From MFD01275-c22 sp963705885 (GTDB lineage: Bacteria; Actinomycetota; Actinomycetes; JACCUZ01), in assembly GCA_963705885.1 (NCBI GenBank), contig OY970120.1, positions 1,922,001-1,986,000 on the forward strand: DNA of 64,000 bases. The letters run 5' to 3'. Position numbers and translations under genes: made by a program. This document shows positions 40,039 through 50,740 of the stretch, in pieces (within the stretch, counting starts at the first letter, position 1; each line of letters begins with the position of its first letter). The notes under the pieces were generated by a model. That model was not told the DNA's origin. It saw only the letters and a program-made list of their open reading frames with translations, and ran no database searches.

Positions 40039-43000
40039 CTACCGGAGGACGACCGTCGCGGACACGGTCTGCCCCGTCCCGGGCACGGTCACCGTGTAGG
40101 TGTACGTGCCCGGTCCCGGCAGGACCTTCGTCTTGAGGTTGATCTTGTACCGGTGTCCGTCGAATGTCAGCGTTCCCGCGTTGAGCGTGTAGCCACCCTC
40201 CATCGACACGGTCAGCGTCGGCGCGAGGTCACCGGGGCGGCTGCCGTCGCAGTCGGTGAAGGCGACCTTGACCGGTGTCGTCGACCCGTACTTCTTCGTG
40301 GTCCCGTCCCCGATCGGCGGCTCGAAGCCGCCTCCGACGACGGTGTAGTCGACGACCAGCTCGGCGCTGCCGGGGTCGGACACGTTGCCCGAGCTGTCCT
40401 CGACCGTGACCGTGGCCGTGTAGGTGCCGGCGCTGGTGTAGGTGTGGCTCGCCGTGAACGGGCTCGACACGTCCGTGAGAGTGTCGGTCGTGCCGTCACC
40501 CCAGTCGACGGTCGCGTCGTGGGTGTCGGCCAGGCTGGCGTCGGAGAACTCGACCGTCACGGTGCTCGTCACCGCCACAGTCGACCGAGCCGTTGCCGGT
40601 GACGTCGGTGATCGACCGGCGACCTCTGCGGCGAGGTCTAGGCCGATGAGGACGGCGTCGTGGTCGGAGGACCGGAACGCGTTCGGCTCGTACAGGGCGT
40701 CCTCGTTCGGACCCTTGAACGACGTGTCGTAGTCCAGGATGTCCGGCTCGTCGGCGTTGAGGTGCCACTCGCCGGCCCCCGTCACCTGTGGCTGCAGCGA
40801 GCCGTTCGCCAGGCCGTGGTCGAGGTAGCCGACCGCGCCGTCGAACACGTAGCCGTAGGCGAACTCCCCGCCGAACTGCTTCACCAGGTCGGTGTAGCCG
40901 GCGTCCTCGAGGGCCACGATCGGGTCCTCGTGGTCGTAGGAGTTGAGGTCGCCGATGACCAGCCGGTCGGGGTCACCGCTGCCTGTCGGGTCGGTCGCCA
41001 GCCAGTCGGCGAGCGCCTCGGCGGCAGCCGTTCGGGTTCCGTTGCAGTTGCCCTGGCCGTCGCCCGCGTCCGGGTCGCCGACGTCGTTGCAGTCGGAGCC
41101 CTTGGACTTGAGGTGGTTGACCGCGATGGTGACGCCGTTGCCGCTCGCGTCCTCGAACGTCTGCGCGAGTGCGGGTCGGTTCTTCGTGTCGAGGAAGCGC
41201 GGGTCGACCGAGGTGTCGAGCACCGCGAAGTCGCCGGCGGGTGTCACGCTCGCCGGCTGGTAGAGGAAGCCGGTGCGGATCGCGTCGGTCCCCACCACGC
41301 CGGTGTCGATGAAGTCGTACGTCCCCGCGCCGAGCAGGTCGTTGAGACCGGCGACCAGGTCCGCGGCCGGCTCGACGCCGGTCGTGTTCTCCATCTCCAT
41401 GAGCCCGACCACGTCGGCGTCGAGCCGCGCGATCGCGTCGACGATCTTGGCGCGCTGGCGCTGCAGCTCGCCGGCGTCGTCCGCGCCGCGGCAGTCCTGG
41501 TTCCCACCGGGGCCGCATGTCCCCCGGGTCGGCGACTGGTCGAGGGTGAGGAAGTAGTTGAGCACGTTGAAGCTGCCGACCTTGACGTCGCCACCGACCG
41601 AAGGCGGCGAGTCCGGCCGCGGGTTCACGGCCGCGTAGGCCGCGTCCTCCGTCGGGTGCACCCGGTAGAGCCCGAACGTGTGCTCCACGACGCCGGTCAC
41701 GCCGGTCACCGTGTCACCGCCGCGGAAGCGGTTGCCCAGGGTGAACGGGGTGTCGACGGTGCCCGGGAAGTACGGCGGCGACACGTTCTGCGAGCTGCGC
41801 CCGTCGTCGACCGTGATGCGCCGCTTGGCGTACTCGGCTGCAAGGTCGTTGGCCGGCGCACCGGGGTCGACCACCGCGGTCGGGGTGTCGAACCGGTCGC
41901 GACCCGGCATCGGCAGGCCCACGACGGTCTCGTTGAACCGGTCGTAGTTGAAGTACTCACTGATGACGAGGGCCTGCGGCATCGTCGTGCGCATCCCCTC
42001 GTAGCGCTCGAAGTCCCCGACGTCGTCCACCGGGAAGGTGAGGACCGCTGCCGGGGGCAGCTCGCCCGTGCCGCACAGCAGCACGCTGACGCCGGAGGAG
42101 ATCTGGGTCTGCGAGGACCCGGTGCCGGTGAACTCGCGCACGGTGCCGGTGACCTGCACGACGTCGCCCTCGGCGGCGCCCGCGGGAAGCGACGTGCGGA
42201 CGAACACGCCCTCGGACGTGGCCGGGTCGCTGTCCTGGTCAGCGGTCTCCTCCTGGACGAAGAAGCCGCTCAGGCCGCTGGTGCGGTCGGCCGTCACGAC
42301 GGCCTGCACCGTGACCTCGGTGTCCACCACCGGCGACGTGGGGCCGGAGCCCTGGACCTGCGAGATCGTGTGCGTCTCGGGGTCGTCGCAGGACGGGGCG
42401 GGGCCCGCCGTGGTGAACGACCAGGAGAAGTCGGCCGCCATCTGGTCCGGCGGGTCCTCGGTGTCCGCGTCGGCGACACCCGGGGCGGCGACGGTCGCGG
42501 TGCAGGACTCGCTCTGGGCGAGGTCCGACGCCGGGTCGAGCGTGTAGGTGGTCGGGCCACCCGAGACGGCAACGGCGGTGCTGCCGCTGGTGGTGCAGTC
42601 GAGCGAGAAGGGATTCCCGGTCAGGGTCACGGGCTCGCTGAACGTCACCTCGAGGTTGCTGTCGACGGGGACCTCCGTCGCGCCGTCGGTCGGGTTGGTG
42701 CTGGAGACGGTCGGCGCCGCGTCGCTGCCGCCGCAGAGGTGCACGGGGGACGCGGAGTTGCGTGGTGCCGGGCCGCTGGCGGTGAAGTCGGAGCTGTTGT
42801 TGTCGGTGTCCGTGCACCCGTCGGCGCCGCGCAGCGCGGCGGTCGAGTTGCTCAGCGTGGGGGCCGCGGCGGCGCCTTCGAAGAAGTTTGCGCTCCCGTA
42901 GCCGATCAGGTCGACGATGCGGCCCAGTGCCGTCGCGTCACAGGCCGCGGACCCGCCGTTGCACCCGAGTGTGGCAGTGCCGGTCACGAGCGCGACCTTC

Positions 43001-43416
43001 CCGGCGGTCCCGCTCATGTTGATCGGTGAGGCGTCCGTGACGTCCGGGGTCGGCAAGGCCACCCCGGTGGCCCCGCCCCCCTCGTGGACCAGCACGTACC
43101 CGCCCGCGGGCACCGCGACGTTCGGCAGCTCGGTCAGCTGCCCGGAGTTGGCGCCGAAGTTGCCGGTGCCCGTCGCGCTGGCGTACTGCAGCGACATCCC
43201 GTTCAGGCTGGCCGCCACGCTGCCCCGGTTGAAGATCTCGATGAAGTCGTTCGTGTAGGGCGCCCCGCTGTTGCCACCCCCTCCGTAGACCTGGCTGATC
43301 ACCAGGTTGGGGGAAACTGCGGCCGCCGGGGCGGCCAGCGCGAGGGGCGCCAGCAGCAGGGGGGCGACGAGCAGGGCGGCGAGCCTGCGGGAGGGGATGA
43401 GGCGGGACAGCGGCAT
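40039..43416 (-). CDS. Large secreted endonuclease/exonuclease/phosphatase (ExeM/NucH type)
   Basis: This is an extracellular DNase-like protein of 1125 residues. The signal peptide is RRLAALLVAPLLLAPLALAAPAAA. A lamin-tail domain follows (LVISQVYGGGGNSGAPYTNDFIEIFN), then an Ig-like Big_5 domain, an OB-type region and the EEP nuclease domain from about residue 609 (VKVGSFNVLNYF). Catalytic-type motifs are LMEMENT, NHLKSKGSD, GDLNSYDHEDP and SSDHDAVLIG. A PKD domain (ATVDWGDGTTDTLTD) and a C-terminal beta domain (GSTTPVKVAFTDCDGSRPGD) complete it. ATG 43416 has GGAG 8 nt upstream. Likely role: degrading extracellular DNA for nutrients. Confidence 0.9.
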   Translation of the reverse strand: MPLSRLIPSRRLAALLVAPLLLAPLALAAPAAAVSPNLVISQVYGGGGNSGAPYTNDFIEIFNRGSVAASLNGMSLQYASATGTGNFGANSGQLTELPNVAVPAGGYVLVHEGGGATGVALPTPDVTDASPINMSGTAGKVALVTGTATLGCNGGSAACDATALGRIVDLIGYGSANFFEGAAAAPTLSNSTAALRGADGCTDTDNNSSDFTASGPAPRNSASPVHLCGGSDAAPTVSSTNPTDGATEVPVDSNLEVTFSEPVTLTGNPFSLDCTTSGSTAVAVSGGPTTYTLDPASDLAQSESCTATVAAPGVADADTEDPPDQMAADFSWSFTTAGPAPSCDDPETHTISQVQGSGPTSPVVDTEVTVQAVVTADRTSGLSGFFVQEETADQDSDPATSEGVFVRTSLPAGAAEGDVVQVTGTVREFTGTGSSQTQISSGVSVLLCGTGELPPAAVLTFPVDDVGDFERYEGMRTTMPQALVISEYFNYDRFNETVVGLPMPGRDRFDTPTAVVDPGAPANDLAAEYAKRRITVDDGRSSQNVSPPYFPGTVDTPFTLGNRFRGGDTVTGVTGVVEHTFGLYRVHPTEDAAYAAVNPRPDSPPSVGGDVKVGSFNVLNYFLTLDQSPTRGTCGPGGNQDCRGADDAGELQRQRAKIVDAIARLDADVVGLMEMENTTGVEPAADLVAGLNDLLGAGTYDFIDTGVVGTDAIRTGFLYQPASVTPAGDFAVLDTSVDPRFLDTKNRPALAQTFEDASGNGVTIAVNHLKSKGSDCNDVGDPDAGDGQGNCNGTRTAAAEALADWLATDPTGSGDPDRLVIGDLNSYDHEDPIVALEDAGYTDLVKQFGGEFAYGYVFDGAVGYLDHGLANGSLQPQVTGAGEWHLNADEPDILDYDTSFKGPNEDALYEPNAFRSSDHDAVLIGLDLAAEVAGRSPTSPATARSTVAVTSTVTVEFSDASLADTHDATVDWGDGTTDTLTDVSSPFTASHTYTSAGTYTATVTVEDSSGNVSDPGSAELVVDYTVVGGGFEPPIGDGTTKKYGSTTPVKVAFTDCDGSRPGDLAPTLTVSMEGGYTLNAGTLTFDGHRYKINLKTKVLPGPGTYTYTVTVPGTGQTVSATVVLR

Positions 43417-43631
43417 GGGAGCGACTCCGGGTCCGTGGGCAGGGACAGTGCCCTGACTGCTGCGCGACTCTAGGCCTTGCGTCGGCGCCACGCCAGGGAA
43501 CGCAGAACGTCCGTTTCGTGGCATCCATCCGGCCGCGGGCTGACCCACGGCCGTCCCTGCCGGGCATGGGATGATGGGCCCGACCTCAGGCGCACCGCGC
43601 CGAGCCTCCGTACCCCAGCATTGGATCCTGC

Positions 43632-45497
43632 GTGCCCGCCAGCAGTCCCTCGAACGCGCGTCACCCGGCGCCGAGCCAGACCCCTCCTGGCATCATCCGC
43701 AACTTCTGCATCATCGCCCACATCGACCACGGCAAGTCCACGCTGGCCGACCGCATGCTGCAGCACACCGGGGTGGTCGACGACCGCACGATGCGCGCGC
43801 AGTACCTCGACCGGATGGACATCGAGCGCGAGCGCGGCATCACGATCAAGAGCCAGGCGGTGCGGCTGCCGTTCGAGGGCGGGGACGGTCAGGTCTACGC
43901 CCTGAACATGATCGACACCCCCGGGCACGTCGACTTCACCTACGAGGTCTCCCGCAGCCTCGCCGCGTGCGAGGGATGCGTCCTGCTCGTCGACGCGGCC
44001 CAGGGCATCGAGGCGCAGACCCTCGCCAACCTCTACCTCGCCCTCGAGAACGACCTGCAGATCATCCCGGTGCTGAACAAGATCGACCTGCCCTCGGCGC
44101 AGCCCGAGAAGTACGCCGCCGAGCTCGCGCACATCATCGGCTGCGGCCCGGAGGACGTGCTCAGGGTGAGCGCGAAGACGGGCGAGGGCGTCGGCGAGCT
44201 GCTGGACGAGATCGTCCGCCTGGTCCCCCCGCCGGTCGGCGACCCGGACGCCCCGGCCCGCGCGATGATCTTCGACAGCGTGTACGACGCGTACCGGGGC
44301 GTCATCACCTACGTCCGGGTCATCGACGGCCACCTGTCCTCGCGCGAGCGCATCCTGATGCTCTCGACCAAGGCCCAGCACGAGATGCTCGAGATCGGCG
44401 TGATCTCCCCGGAGCCGATCCCGTCCTCCGGTCTCGGCGTCGGCGAGGTCGGCTACCTCATCACCGGCGTGAAGGACGTCCGCCAGTCGAGGGTCGGCGA
44501 CACCGTGACCAACGCGGCCAAGCCTGCCGCGACCGCGCTCGGCGGCTACAAGGACCCCAAGCCGATGGTGTTCTCCGGGCTCTACCCGGTGGACGGCGAC
44601 GACTACCCGGACCTGCGTGACGCCCTCGAGCGGCTGCAGCTCAACGACGCGGCGCTGGTCTGGGAGCCCGAGACGTCAGCGGCGCTGGGCTTCGGCTTCC
44701 GGTGCGGGTTCCTCGGGCTGCTGCACCTGGAGATCGTGCGCGAGCGGCTCGAGCGCGAGTTCGACCTCGACCTCATCTCGACCGCGCCCAACGTCGTCTA
44801 CCGCGTGGTGATGGACGACACCAGCGAGCGCACGGTCACCAACCCCAGCGAGTTCCCCGACGGCAAGGTCGCCGAGGTGCACGAGCCCGTCGTGCGCGCC
44901 ACGATCCTTGCGCCGAGCGACTACATCGGCGCGATCATGGATCTCTGCCAGACCCGCAGGGGGGCCCTGCTGGGCATGGACTACCTGTCCGAGGAGCGGG
45001 TCGAGCTGCGCTACACGCTGCCGCTGGCCGAGATCGTGTTCGACTTCTTCGACAACCTGAAGTCCCGCACCCGCGGCTACGCCTCGCTGGACTACGAGGT
45101 GGAGGGCGACCAGGAGTCCGCGCTGGTGAAGGTGGACATCCTGCTGCAGGGCGAGACGGTCGACGCCTTCTCCTCGATCGTGCACCGCGACAAGGCCTAC
45201 GCCTACGGCGTGCGGATGACCGAGCGGCTGCGCGAGCTGATCCCGCGCCAGCAGTTCGAGGTGCCGATCCAGGCGGCGATCGGGTCGCGCGTGATCGCCC
45301 GCGAGAACATCCGGGCGATCCGCAAGGACGTCCTCGCCAAGTGCTACGGCGGTGACATCACCCGCAAGCGCAAGCTGCTGGAGAAGCAGAAGGAGGGCAA
45401 GAAGCGGATGAAGATGGTCGGGCGCGTCGAGGTGCCCCAGGAGGCCTTCATCGCGGCGCTCTCCACCGACGGCGGCGGCGAGAAGACCAAGAAGTAG
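43632..45497 (+). CDS. lepA: Elongation factor 4 (LepA)
   Basis: LepA is a ribosome-bound translational GTPase affecting initiation and back-translocation. The product has 621 residues from GTG 43632. G1 is AHIDHGKST at residues 29-37, with G2 RERGITI, G3 DTPGHVDF and G4 NKID. The EF4-specific C-terminal domain contains RENIRAIRKDVLAKCYGGD and ITRKRKLLEKQKEGKKRMK. About 20 variable N-terminal residues precede the G domain. It is divergent from the secreted nuclease gene, 215 bp away. No strong promoter was picked out. Confidence 0.97.
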   Translation: MPASSPSNARHPAPSQTPPGIIRNFCIIAHIDHGKSTLADRMLQHTGVVDDRTMRAQYLDRMDIERERGITIKSQAVRLPFEGGDGQVYALNMIDTPGHVDFTYEVSRSLAACEGCVLLVDAAQGIEAQTLANLYLALENDLQIIPVLNKIDLPSAQPEKYAAELAHIIGCGPEDVLRVSAKTGEGVGELLDEIVRLVPPPVGDPDAPARAMIFDSVYDAYRGVITYVRVIDGHLSSRERILMLSTKAQHEMLEIGVISPEPIPSSGLGVGEVGYLITGVKDVRQSRVGDTVTNAAKPAATALGGYKDPKPMVFSGLYPVDGDDYPDLRDALERLQLNDAALVWEPETSAALGFGFRCGFLGLLHLEIVRERLEREFDLDLISTAPNVVYRVVMDDTSERTVTNPSEFPDGKVAEVHEPVVRATILAPSDYIGAIMDLCQTRRGALLGMDYLSEERVELRYTLPLAEIVFDFFDNLKSRTRGYASLDYEVEGDQESALVKVDILLQGETVDAFSSIVHRDKAYAYGVRMTERLRELIPRQQFEVPIQAAIGSRVIARENIRAIRKDVLAKCYGGDITRKRKLLEKQKEGKKRMKMVGRVEVPQEAFIAALSTDGGGEKTKK

Positions 45498-45522
45498 GCG
45501 GTCGCGCGTGAGGCGTTGCGGG

Positions 45523-45528
45523 TAGCGT
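45523..45528 (+). promoter_or_regulatory. Putative -10 (TAGCGT) for leaderless MOSC gene
   Basis: TAGCGT ends 6 nt before ATG 45535 in the 37-bp gap after lepA. No ribosome binding site is seen. Confidence 0.5.
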
Positions 45529-45534
45529 CGGCCC

Positions 45535-46200
45535 ATGGCCGCCCGCATCACCTCGGTCAACGTCGTGCACGCCCAGGTCAGGGATCCTCGCGAGGGCCTC
45601 GACGAGACCGCCATCGACAAGCGGCCGGTCGAGGGACGGGTCGTCGTGCGCGCGCCCCTGGAGCCCGGCGGGGTGGGCCTGGCCGGTGACCAGGTCTGCG
45701 GGACCCGCATCCACGGCGGCCCCGACCAGGCCGTCTACGCCTACGCCGTCGAGGACCTCGCCTGGTGGAGGCACGAGCTCGGCCGCGAGCTGACCCCGGG
45801 ATGCTTCGGCGAGAACCTCGACACCGAGGGCCTCGACGTCACGGGGGCCGTGATCGGGGAGCGCTGGCAGGTGGGTGACGACGGCCTCCTGCTCGAGGTG
45901 TCGAGCCCGCGCATCCCCTGTGCGACCTTTCAGGGGTTTCTCGGCGAGCCGCGCTGGGTCAGGCGGTTCACCGACCACGGCGCTCCGGGGGCGTACCTGC
46001 GGGTCGTCGCCCCGGGCACGGTGGGCGCGGGTGACTCCGTGGAGGTCGTCCACCGACCCGAGCACGCGGTGACGGTCGGGGACGTGCTCGTGACCAGGCG
46101 GGCGCCGGAGGACGGGCTCCGGCGGATGCTGGGGATGCCGGGGCTGAACCCCGAGCTGGCCGGGAAGGTCCGTCGCGACCTCGCCGCTCGGGCCCACTGA
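45535..46200 (+). CDS. MOSC domain-containing protein (YiiM-like)
   Basis: This 221-residue protein is of the molybdenum-cofactor sulphurase C-terminal fold. The core holds GDQVCGTRIHGGPDQAVYAYAVEDLAWW, CFGENLDTEGLDVTGAVIGERW and the conserved Cys in SSPRIPCATFQGF. Relatives such as YiiM reduce N-hydroxylated compounds with a molybdenum cofactor; the exact substrate here is not known. The C-terminal segment (HRPEHAVTVGDVLVTRRAP) matches the YiiM 3-alpha region. It lies downstream of lepA with its own likely promoter. Confidence 0.9.
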   Translation: MAARITSVNVVHAQVRDPREGLDETAIDKRPVEGRVVVRAPLEPGGVGLAGDQVCGTRIHGGPDQAVYAYAVEDLAWWRHELGRELTPGCFGENLDTEGLDVTGAVIGERWQVGDDGLLLEVSSPRIPCATFQGFLGEPRWVRRFTDHGAPGAYLRVVAPGTVGAGDSVEVVHRPEHAVTVGDVLVTRRAPEDGLRRMLGMPGLNPELAGKVRRDLAARAH

Positions 46201-46250
46201 CCACCGGGGGGATCGCGCGGGTTCAGCACCGCCGGGCGTCCGCCGCGCGC

Positions 46251-46256
46251 TAGCGT
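46251..46256 (+). promoter_or_regulatory. Putative -10 (TAGCGT) for the acyl-CoA synthetase gene
   Basis: TAGCGT lies 38 nt before GTG 46295. A start near 46263 would give a leader of about 32 nt that includes the GGGAGAGG ribosome binding site. This is thus a leadered counterpart to the leaderless genes. Confidence 0.45.
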
Positions 46257-46294
46257 CACAGACGACCCGGAGTCCGGTGAGGGAGAGGGTGGAC

Positions 46295-48121
<1,827 letters not shown>

Positions 48122-48130
48122 CGCCCGGCC

Positions 48131-48550
48131 TCAGCCCTGGCGCGGGAGCACTGTCCCGATGCGCACCTGGTTGCCCGACGGGTCGCGGAACGCGCAGTCG
48201 CGCACGCCGTAGGGCATGTCCATCGGCTCCTGCAGCACCTCCGCCCCGGTGGCGCGCACCTTCTCGAAGGCCGCGTCGACGTCGTCGGTGCGGAAGATCA
48301 CGCCGGTGAGCGAGCCCTTCGCGAGGAGCTCGCGGAGCGCCTGGTGGTCCGACGGTGGGCGGCCCATCTCGACCACCTCCAGGGTGATCTCGACGTCGGG
48401 CTGCGACGGAGGACCGACAGTGAGCCAACGGAAGTCGTCGTCGACGGGGGCGTCGACACGCACCTCGAGGCCGAGGGCGTCGCGGTAGAACGCCAGCGCC
48501 TCGTCCTGGTCGTGCACCTGGACGAACGTGTGGGAGAGCTTGAGGTCCAT
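48131..48550 (-). CDS. Glyoxalase/bleomycin-resistance (VOC) family protein
   Basis: This is a small vicinal-oxygen-chelate fold protein of 139 residues. Two beta-alpha-beta-beta-beta modules are visible: LKLSHTFVQVHDQDEALAFYRDALGLEVR and LTGVIFRTDDVDAAFEKVRATGAEVLQ. It ends in CAFRDPSGNQVRIG with a typical metal-ligand Glu/His position replaced by Gln. Substrate unknown. ATG 48550 is chosen because MDLKLSHTFVQV is the family opening and a -10 hexamer ends 7 nt before it. It is co-oriented with the AraC gene just upstream, which may regulate it. Confidence 0.88.
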   Translation of the reverse strand: MDLKLSHTFVQVHDQDEALAFYRDALGLEVRVDAPVDDDFRWLTVGPPSQPDVEITLEVVEMGRPPSDHQALRELLAKGSLTGVIFRTDDVDAAFEKVRATGAEVLQEPMDMPYGVRDCAFRDPSGNQVRIGTVLPRQG

Positions 48551-48557
48551 GCCCGGG

Positions 48558-48563
48558 ACGCTA
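48558..48563 (-). promoter_or_regulatory. Putative -10 (TAGCGT, minus strand) for leaderless glyoxalase gene
   Basis: On the minus strand TAGCGT ends 7 nt before ATG 48550. It coincides with the last codons of the upstream AraC gene: the TAG at 48563-48561 is that gene's stop codon. Confidence 0.45.
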
Positions 48564-48980
48564 CGCGCGCGACCGATGCGGTGCTTCTCGGATCCTGCTC
48601 GGTCGGGTCGCGACCTTGGCGTAGCAGGCCGGCACGGATGCGACAGCCGCGTGGTCACGCGCCCGGTAGGTGCTCGGTGACTCGCCGACGAGCTCGGTGA
48701 AGCGGGAGCTGAACGACCCGAGCGACGTGCAGCCGACCATGACGCACACCTCGGTCACCGAGAGGTCGCCGCGGCGGAGCAGCGCCTTGGCCCGTTCGAT
48801 GCGGCGGGTCATGAGGTAGGTGTACGGCGTCTCGCCGTAGGCCATCCGGAACTGGCGGGCGAAGTGCGACGGCGACATCAGCGCCGTGCGAGCCATCGCC
48901 GGCACGTCGAGCGGGCCGGCGTACTCCCGGTCCATGAGGTCGCGCGCCCGCCGAAGGTGCGCGAGGTCCTCGGGCGTCAC
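48561..48980 (-). CDS. AraC-family transcriptional regulator, DNA-binding domain only
   Basis: This is a 139-residue regulator made almost entirely of the two helix-turn-helix units of AraC. The first is LDVPAMARTALMSPSHFARQFRMAYGETP and the second LSVTEVCVMVGCTSLGSFSSRFTELVGESPSTYR. There is no ligand-binding domain, as in other compact AraC members such as SoxS-like proteins. GTG 48980 is used. The 11-bp gap to the glyoxalase gene on the same strand suggests regulator and target. Confidence 0.9.
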   Translation of the reverse strand: MTPEDLAHLRRARDLMDREYAGPLDVPAMARTALMSPSHFARQFRMAYGETPYTYLMTRRIERAKALLRRGDLSVTEVCVMVGCTSLGSFSSRFTELVGESPSTYRARDHAAVASVPACYAKVATRPSRIREAPHRSRA

Positions 48981-49090
48981 CCGGTCAGCATGGCACGCGG
49001 GCGGCCTCGCGATCCCTTGACGGGACCGTGCCGCGGCGCGAGGCTCCGAAGGACGCGGCCCGGGCAGGGTCGGACCCATGGGGAGGGACC

Positions 49091-50656
49091 ATGAAGCGGA
49101 CGTGGGCTGTCGGAAGCGCCGTGGTGACGGGCGCGCTGCTGGTCGTCGGAGCGCTACCGGCCTCGTCGGCGCCGAACAACAACAACTCCCAGAAGCTGCG
49201 CAACGCGGTCACGGTCGAGGGCATCCTCGAGCATCAGCGTGCGCTGCAGGGGTTCGCCGACGCCGGCGGCGCCAACCGACTGGCCGGCGCCCCGGGCTAC
49301 GACAGCTCCGCCGGCTACGTCGCGGCGCGGGCCCGGGCGGCCGGTCTGAACGTGACCCTGCAGGAGTTCGACTACGACCTGACCTTCCTCGCCGACTTCG
49401 AGGCTCCCGTCCTCGGCGTGGTGGGCGGTCAGGAGTTCGTCGCCGGGATCGCGGGTGCCGGGCCGGGCGGTGACTTCGGGTCCATGTTCAAGTCCACGGC
49501 GTACGGCACGGACATCACCGCGCCCGTGTGGGCGATCGACCTCGTCCTGCCGCCGGGGCCGGCGCCGAACACCAGCACGAGCGGTTGCGAGGCCGCCGAC
49601 TACGCAGGCGTTCCGGCCGGCGCGATCATCATCGTTCAGCGCGGCACGTGCTCGTTCGCCCAGAAGTTCACGCTCGCCGACGCGTCACCCGCGGGGGCGA
49701 TGGTCTTCATCAACGAGGGACAGCCGGGCCGGACCGCTCCGCTCTGGTTCAACTTCGACGGTCTCGACATCCCGACGTTCGCAGCCACCGTCGAGACCGG
49801 CGCCGCCCTGGCGAACGGGGTGCTCCAGGGCGACACCGGCCTCACCGCCAGGTTCAAGATCGACTGGAGGCCGGGGACGTACACGACCCGCAACGTCATC
49901 GCCGAGACCACCAGGGGGGCCAGTGACAACGTCATCGTCGTCGGGGCCCACCTCGACTCGGTCGGGCCCGGCCCGGGCATCAACGACAACGGCTCGGGCT
50001 CGGCCACGATCCTCGAGATCGCCGAGCAGATGACCAAGGTCAAGCCGCGCAACCAGGTCCGCTTCATCTGGTTCAGCGCGGAGGAGTCGGGCCTGCTGGG
50101 GTCCGAGGCCTACGTGGGCAGCCTCTCCGAGCAGCAGCGGAAGAACATCGCGGCCATGCTGAACTTCGACATGGTGGGCTCGCCCAACTTCGTGCGCTTC
50201 GTGTACGACGGGGACCTCTCCGACTCGGCGCCGCCGCCGAGCGGAGCACCCGAGGGGTCGGCGCAGATCGAGGACCTCTTCCTCGACTACTTCGCCGACC
50301 AGGGGCTCGCGACGGAGCCGACGGAGTTCAGCGGCCGGTCCGACTACGGTCCCTTCATCGAGGCCGGGATCCCGGCGGGCGGGCTGTTCACCGGGGCGGA
50401 GGGCATCAAGACTCCCGAGCAGGCCGCGATCTTCGGCGGTGTGGCCGGCGAGCAGTACGACCAGTGCTACCACCTCTCGTGCGACACGATCGACAACCTC
50501 AGCCTGGTGGCACTGGACCAGATGAGCGACGCCGCGGCGCACGCCACGATCTCGCTCGCGCAGAGCACCCAGGCGGTCAACGGCAAGCGCGGGAAGGGCA
50601 ACTTCAACGTCAAGGAGGCTCCGCCGACCCCGGTCGCCACCCTGTCGGGGCGCTGA
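49091..50656 (+). CDS. Secreted M28-family aminopeptidase with PA domain
   Basis: This is an exported zinc aminopeptidase of 521 residues. The signal peptide covers about residues 1-30 (VGSAVVTGALLVVGALPASSA). A protease-associated domain is inserted (YAGVPAGAIIIVQRGTCSFAQK). Di-zinc ligands fit H287 (VGAHLDSV), D299 (GINDNGSG), catalytic/ligand E331-E332 (SAEESG), D360 (NFDMVGS) and H461 (CYHLSCDTI), with a probable disulphide around H461. This is close in layout to the Streptomyces griseus aminopeptidase group. GGGAGGGA lies just before the ATG. With the M6 protease and nuclease it suggests scavenging of external polymers. Confidence 0.94.
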   Translation: MKRTWAVGSAVVTGALLVVGALPASSAPNNNNSQKLRNAVTVEGILEHQRALQGFADAGGANRLAGAPGYDSSAGYVAARARAAGLNVTLQEFDYDLTFLADFEAPVLGVVGGQEFVAGIAGAGPGGDFGSMFKSTAYGTDITAPVWAIDLVLPPGPAPNTSTSGCEAADYAGVPAGAIIIVQRGTCSFAQKFTLADASPAGAMVFINEGQPGRTAPLWFNFDGLDIPTFAATVETGAALANGVLQGDTGLTARFKIDWRPGTYTTRNVIAETTRGASDNVIVVGAHLDSVGPGPGINDNGSGSATILEIAEQMTKVKPRNQVRFIWFSAEESGLLGSEAYVGSLSEQQRKNIAAMLNFDMVGSPNFVRFVYDGDLSDSAPPPSGAPEGSAQIEDLFLDYFADQGLATEPTEFSGRSDYGPFIEAGIPAGGLFTGAEGIKTPEQAAIFGGVAGEQYDQCYHLSCDTIDNLSLVALDQMSDAAAHATISLAQSTQAVNGKRGKGNFNVKEAPPTPVATLSGR

Positions 50657-50697
50657 GGCCCGGCCGACGTCCGCGGGCTGACCGGCAGGGGCGCCGC

Positions 50698-50724
50698 GCC
50701 CGGTCGGCTCCGGTCCGACCGGGC
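50698..50724 (+). terminator. Terminator after the M28 peptidase
   Basis: GCCCGGTCGG at 50698-50707 pairs perfectly with CCGACCGGGC at 50715-50724 across a 7-nt loop. It lies 41 nt after the stop and 16 nt before the hemW start. No T-tract. Confidence 0.7.
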
Positions 50725-50740
50725 GGGGGAGACTGGTCGC

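Noticed and set aside
40580..40640. Frameshift inside the secreted nuclease between the EEP and PKD domains
   Set aside because: The linker sequence is odd, but the same frame carries recognisable domains on both sides, so no change of frame is needed.
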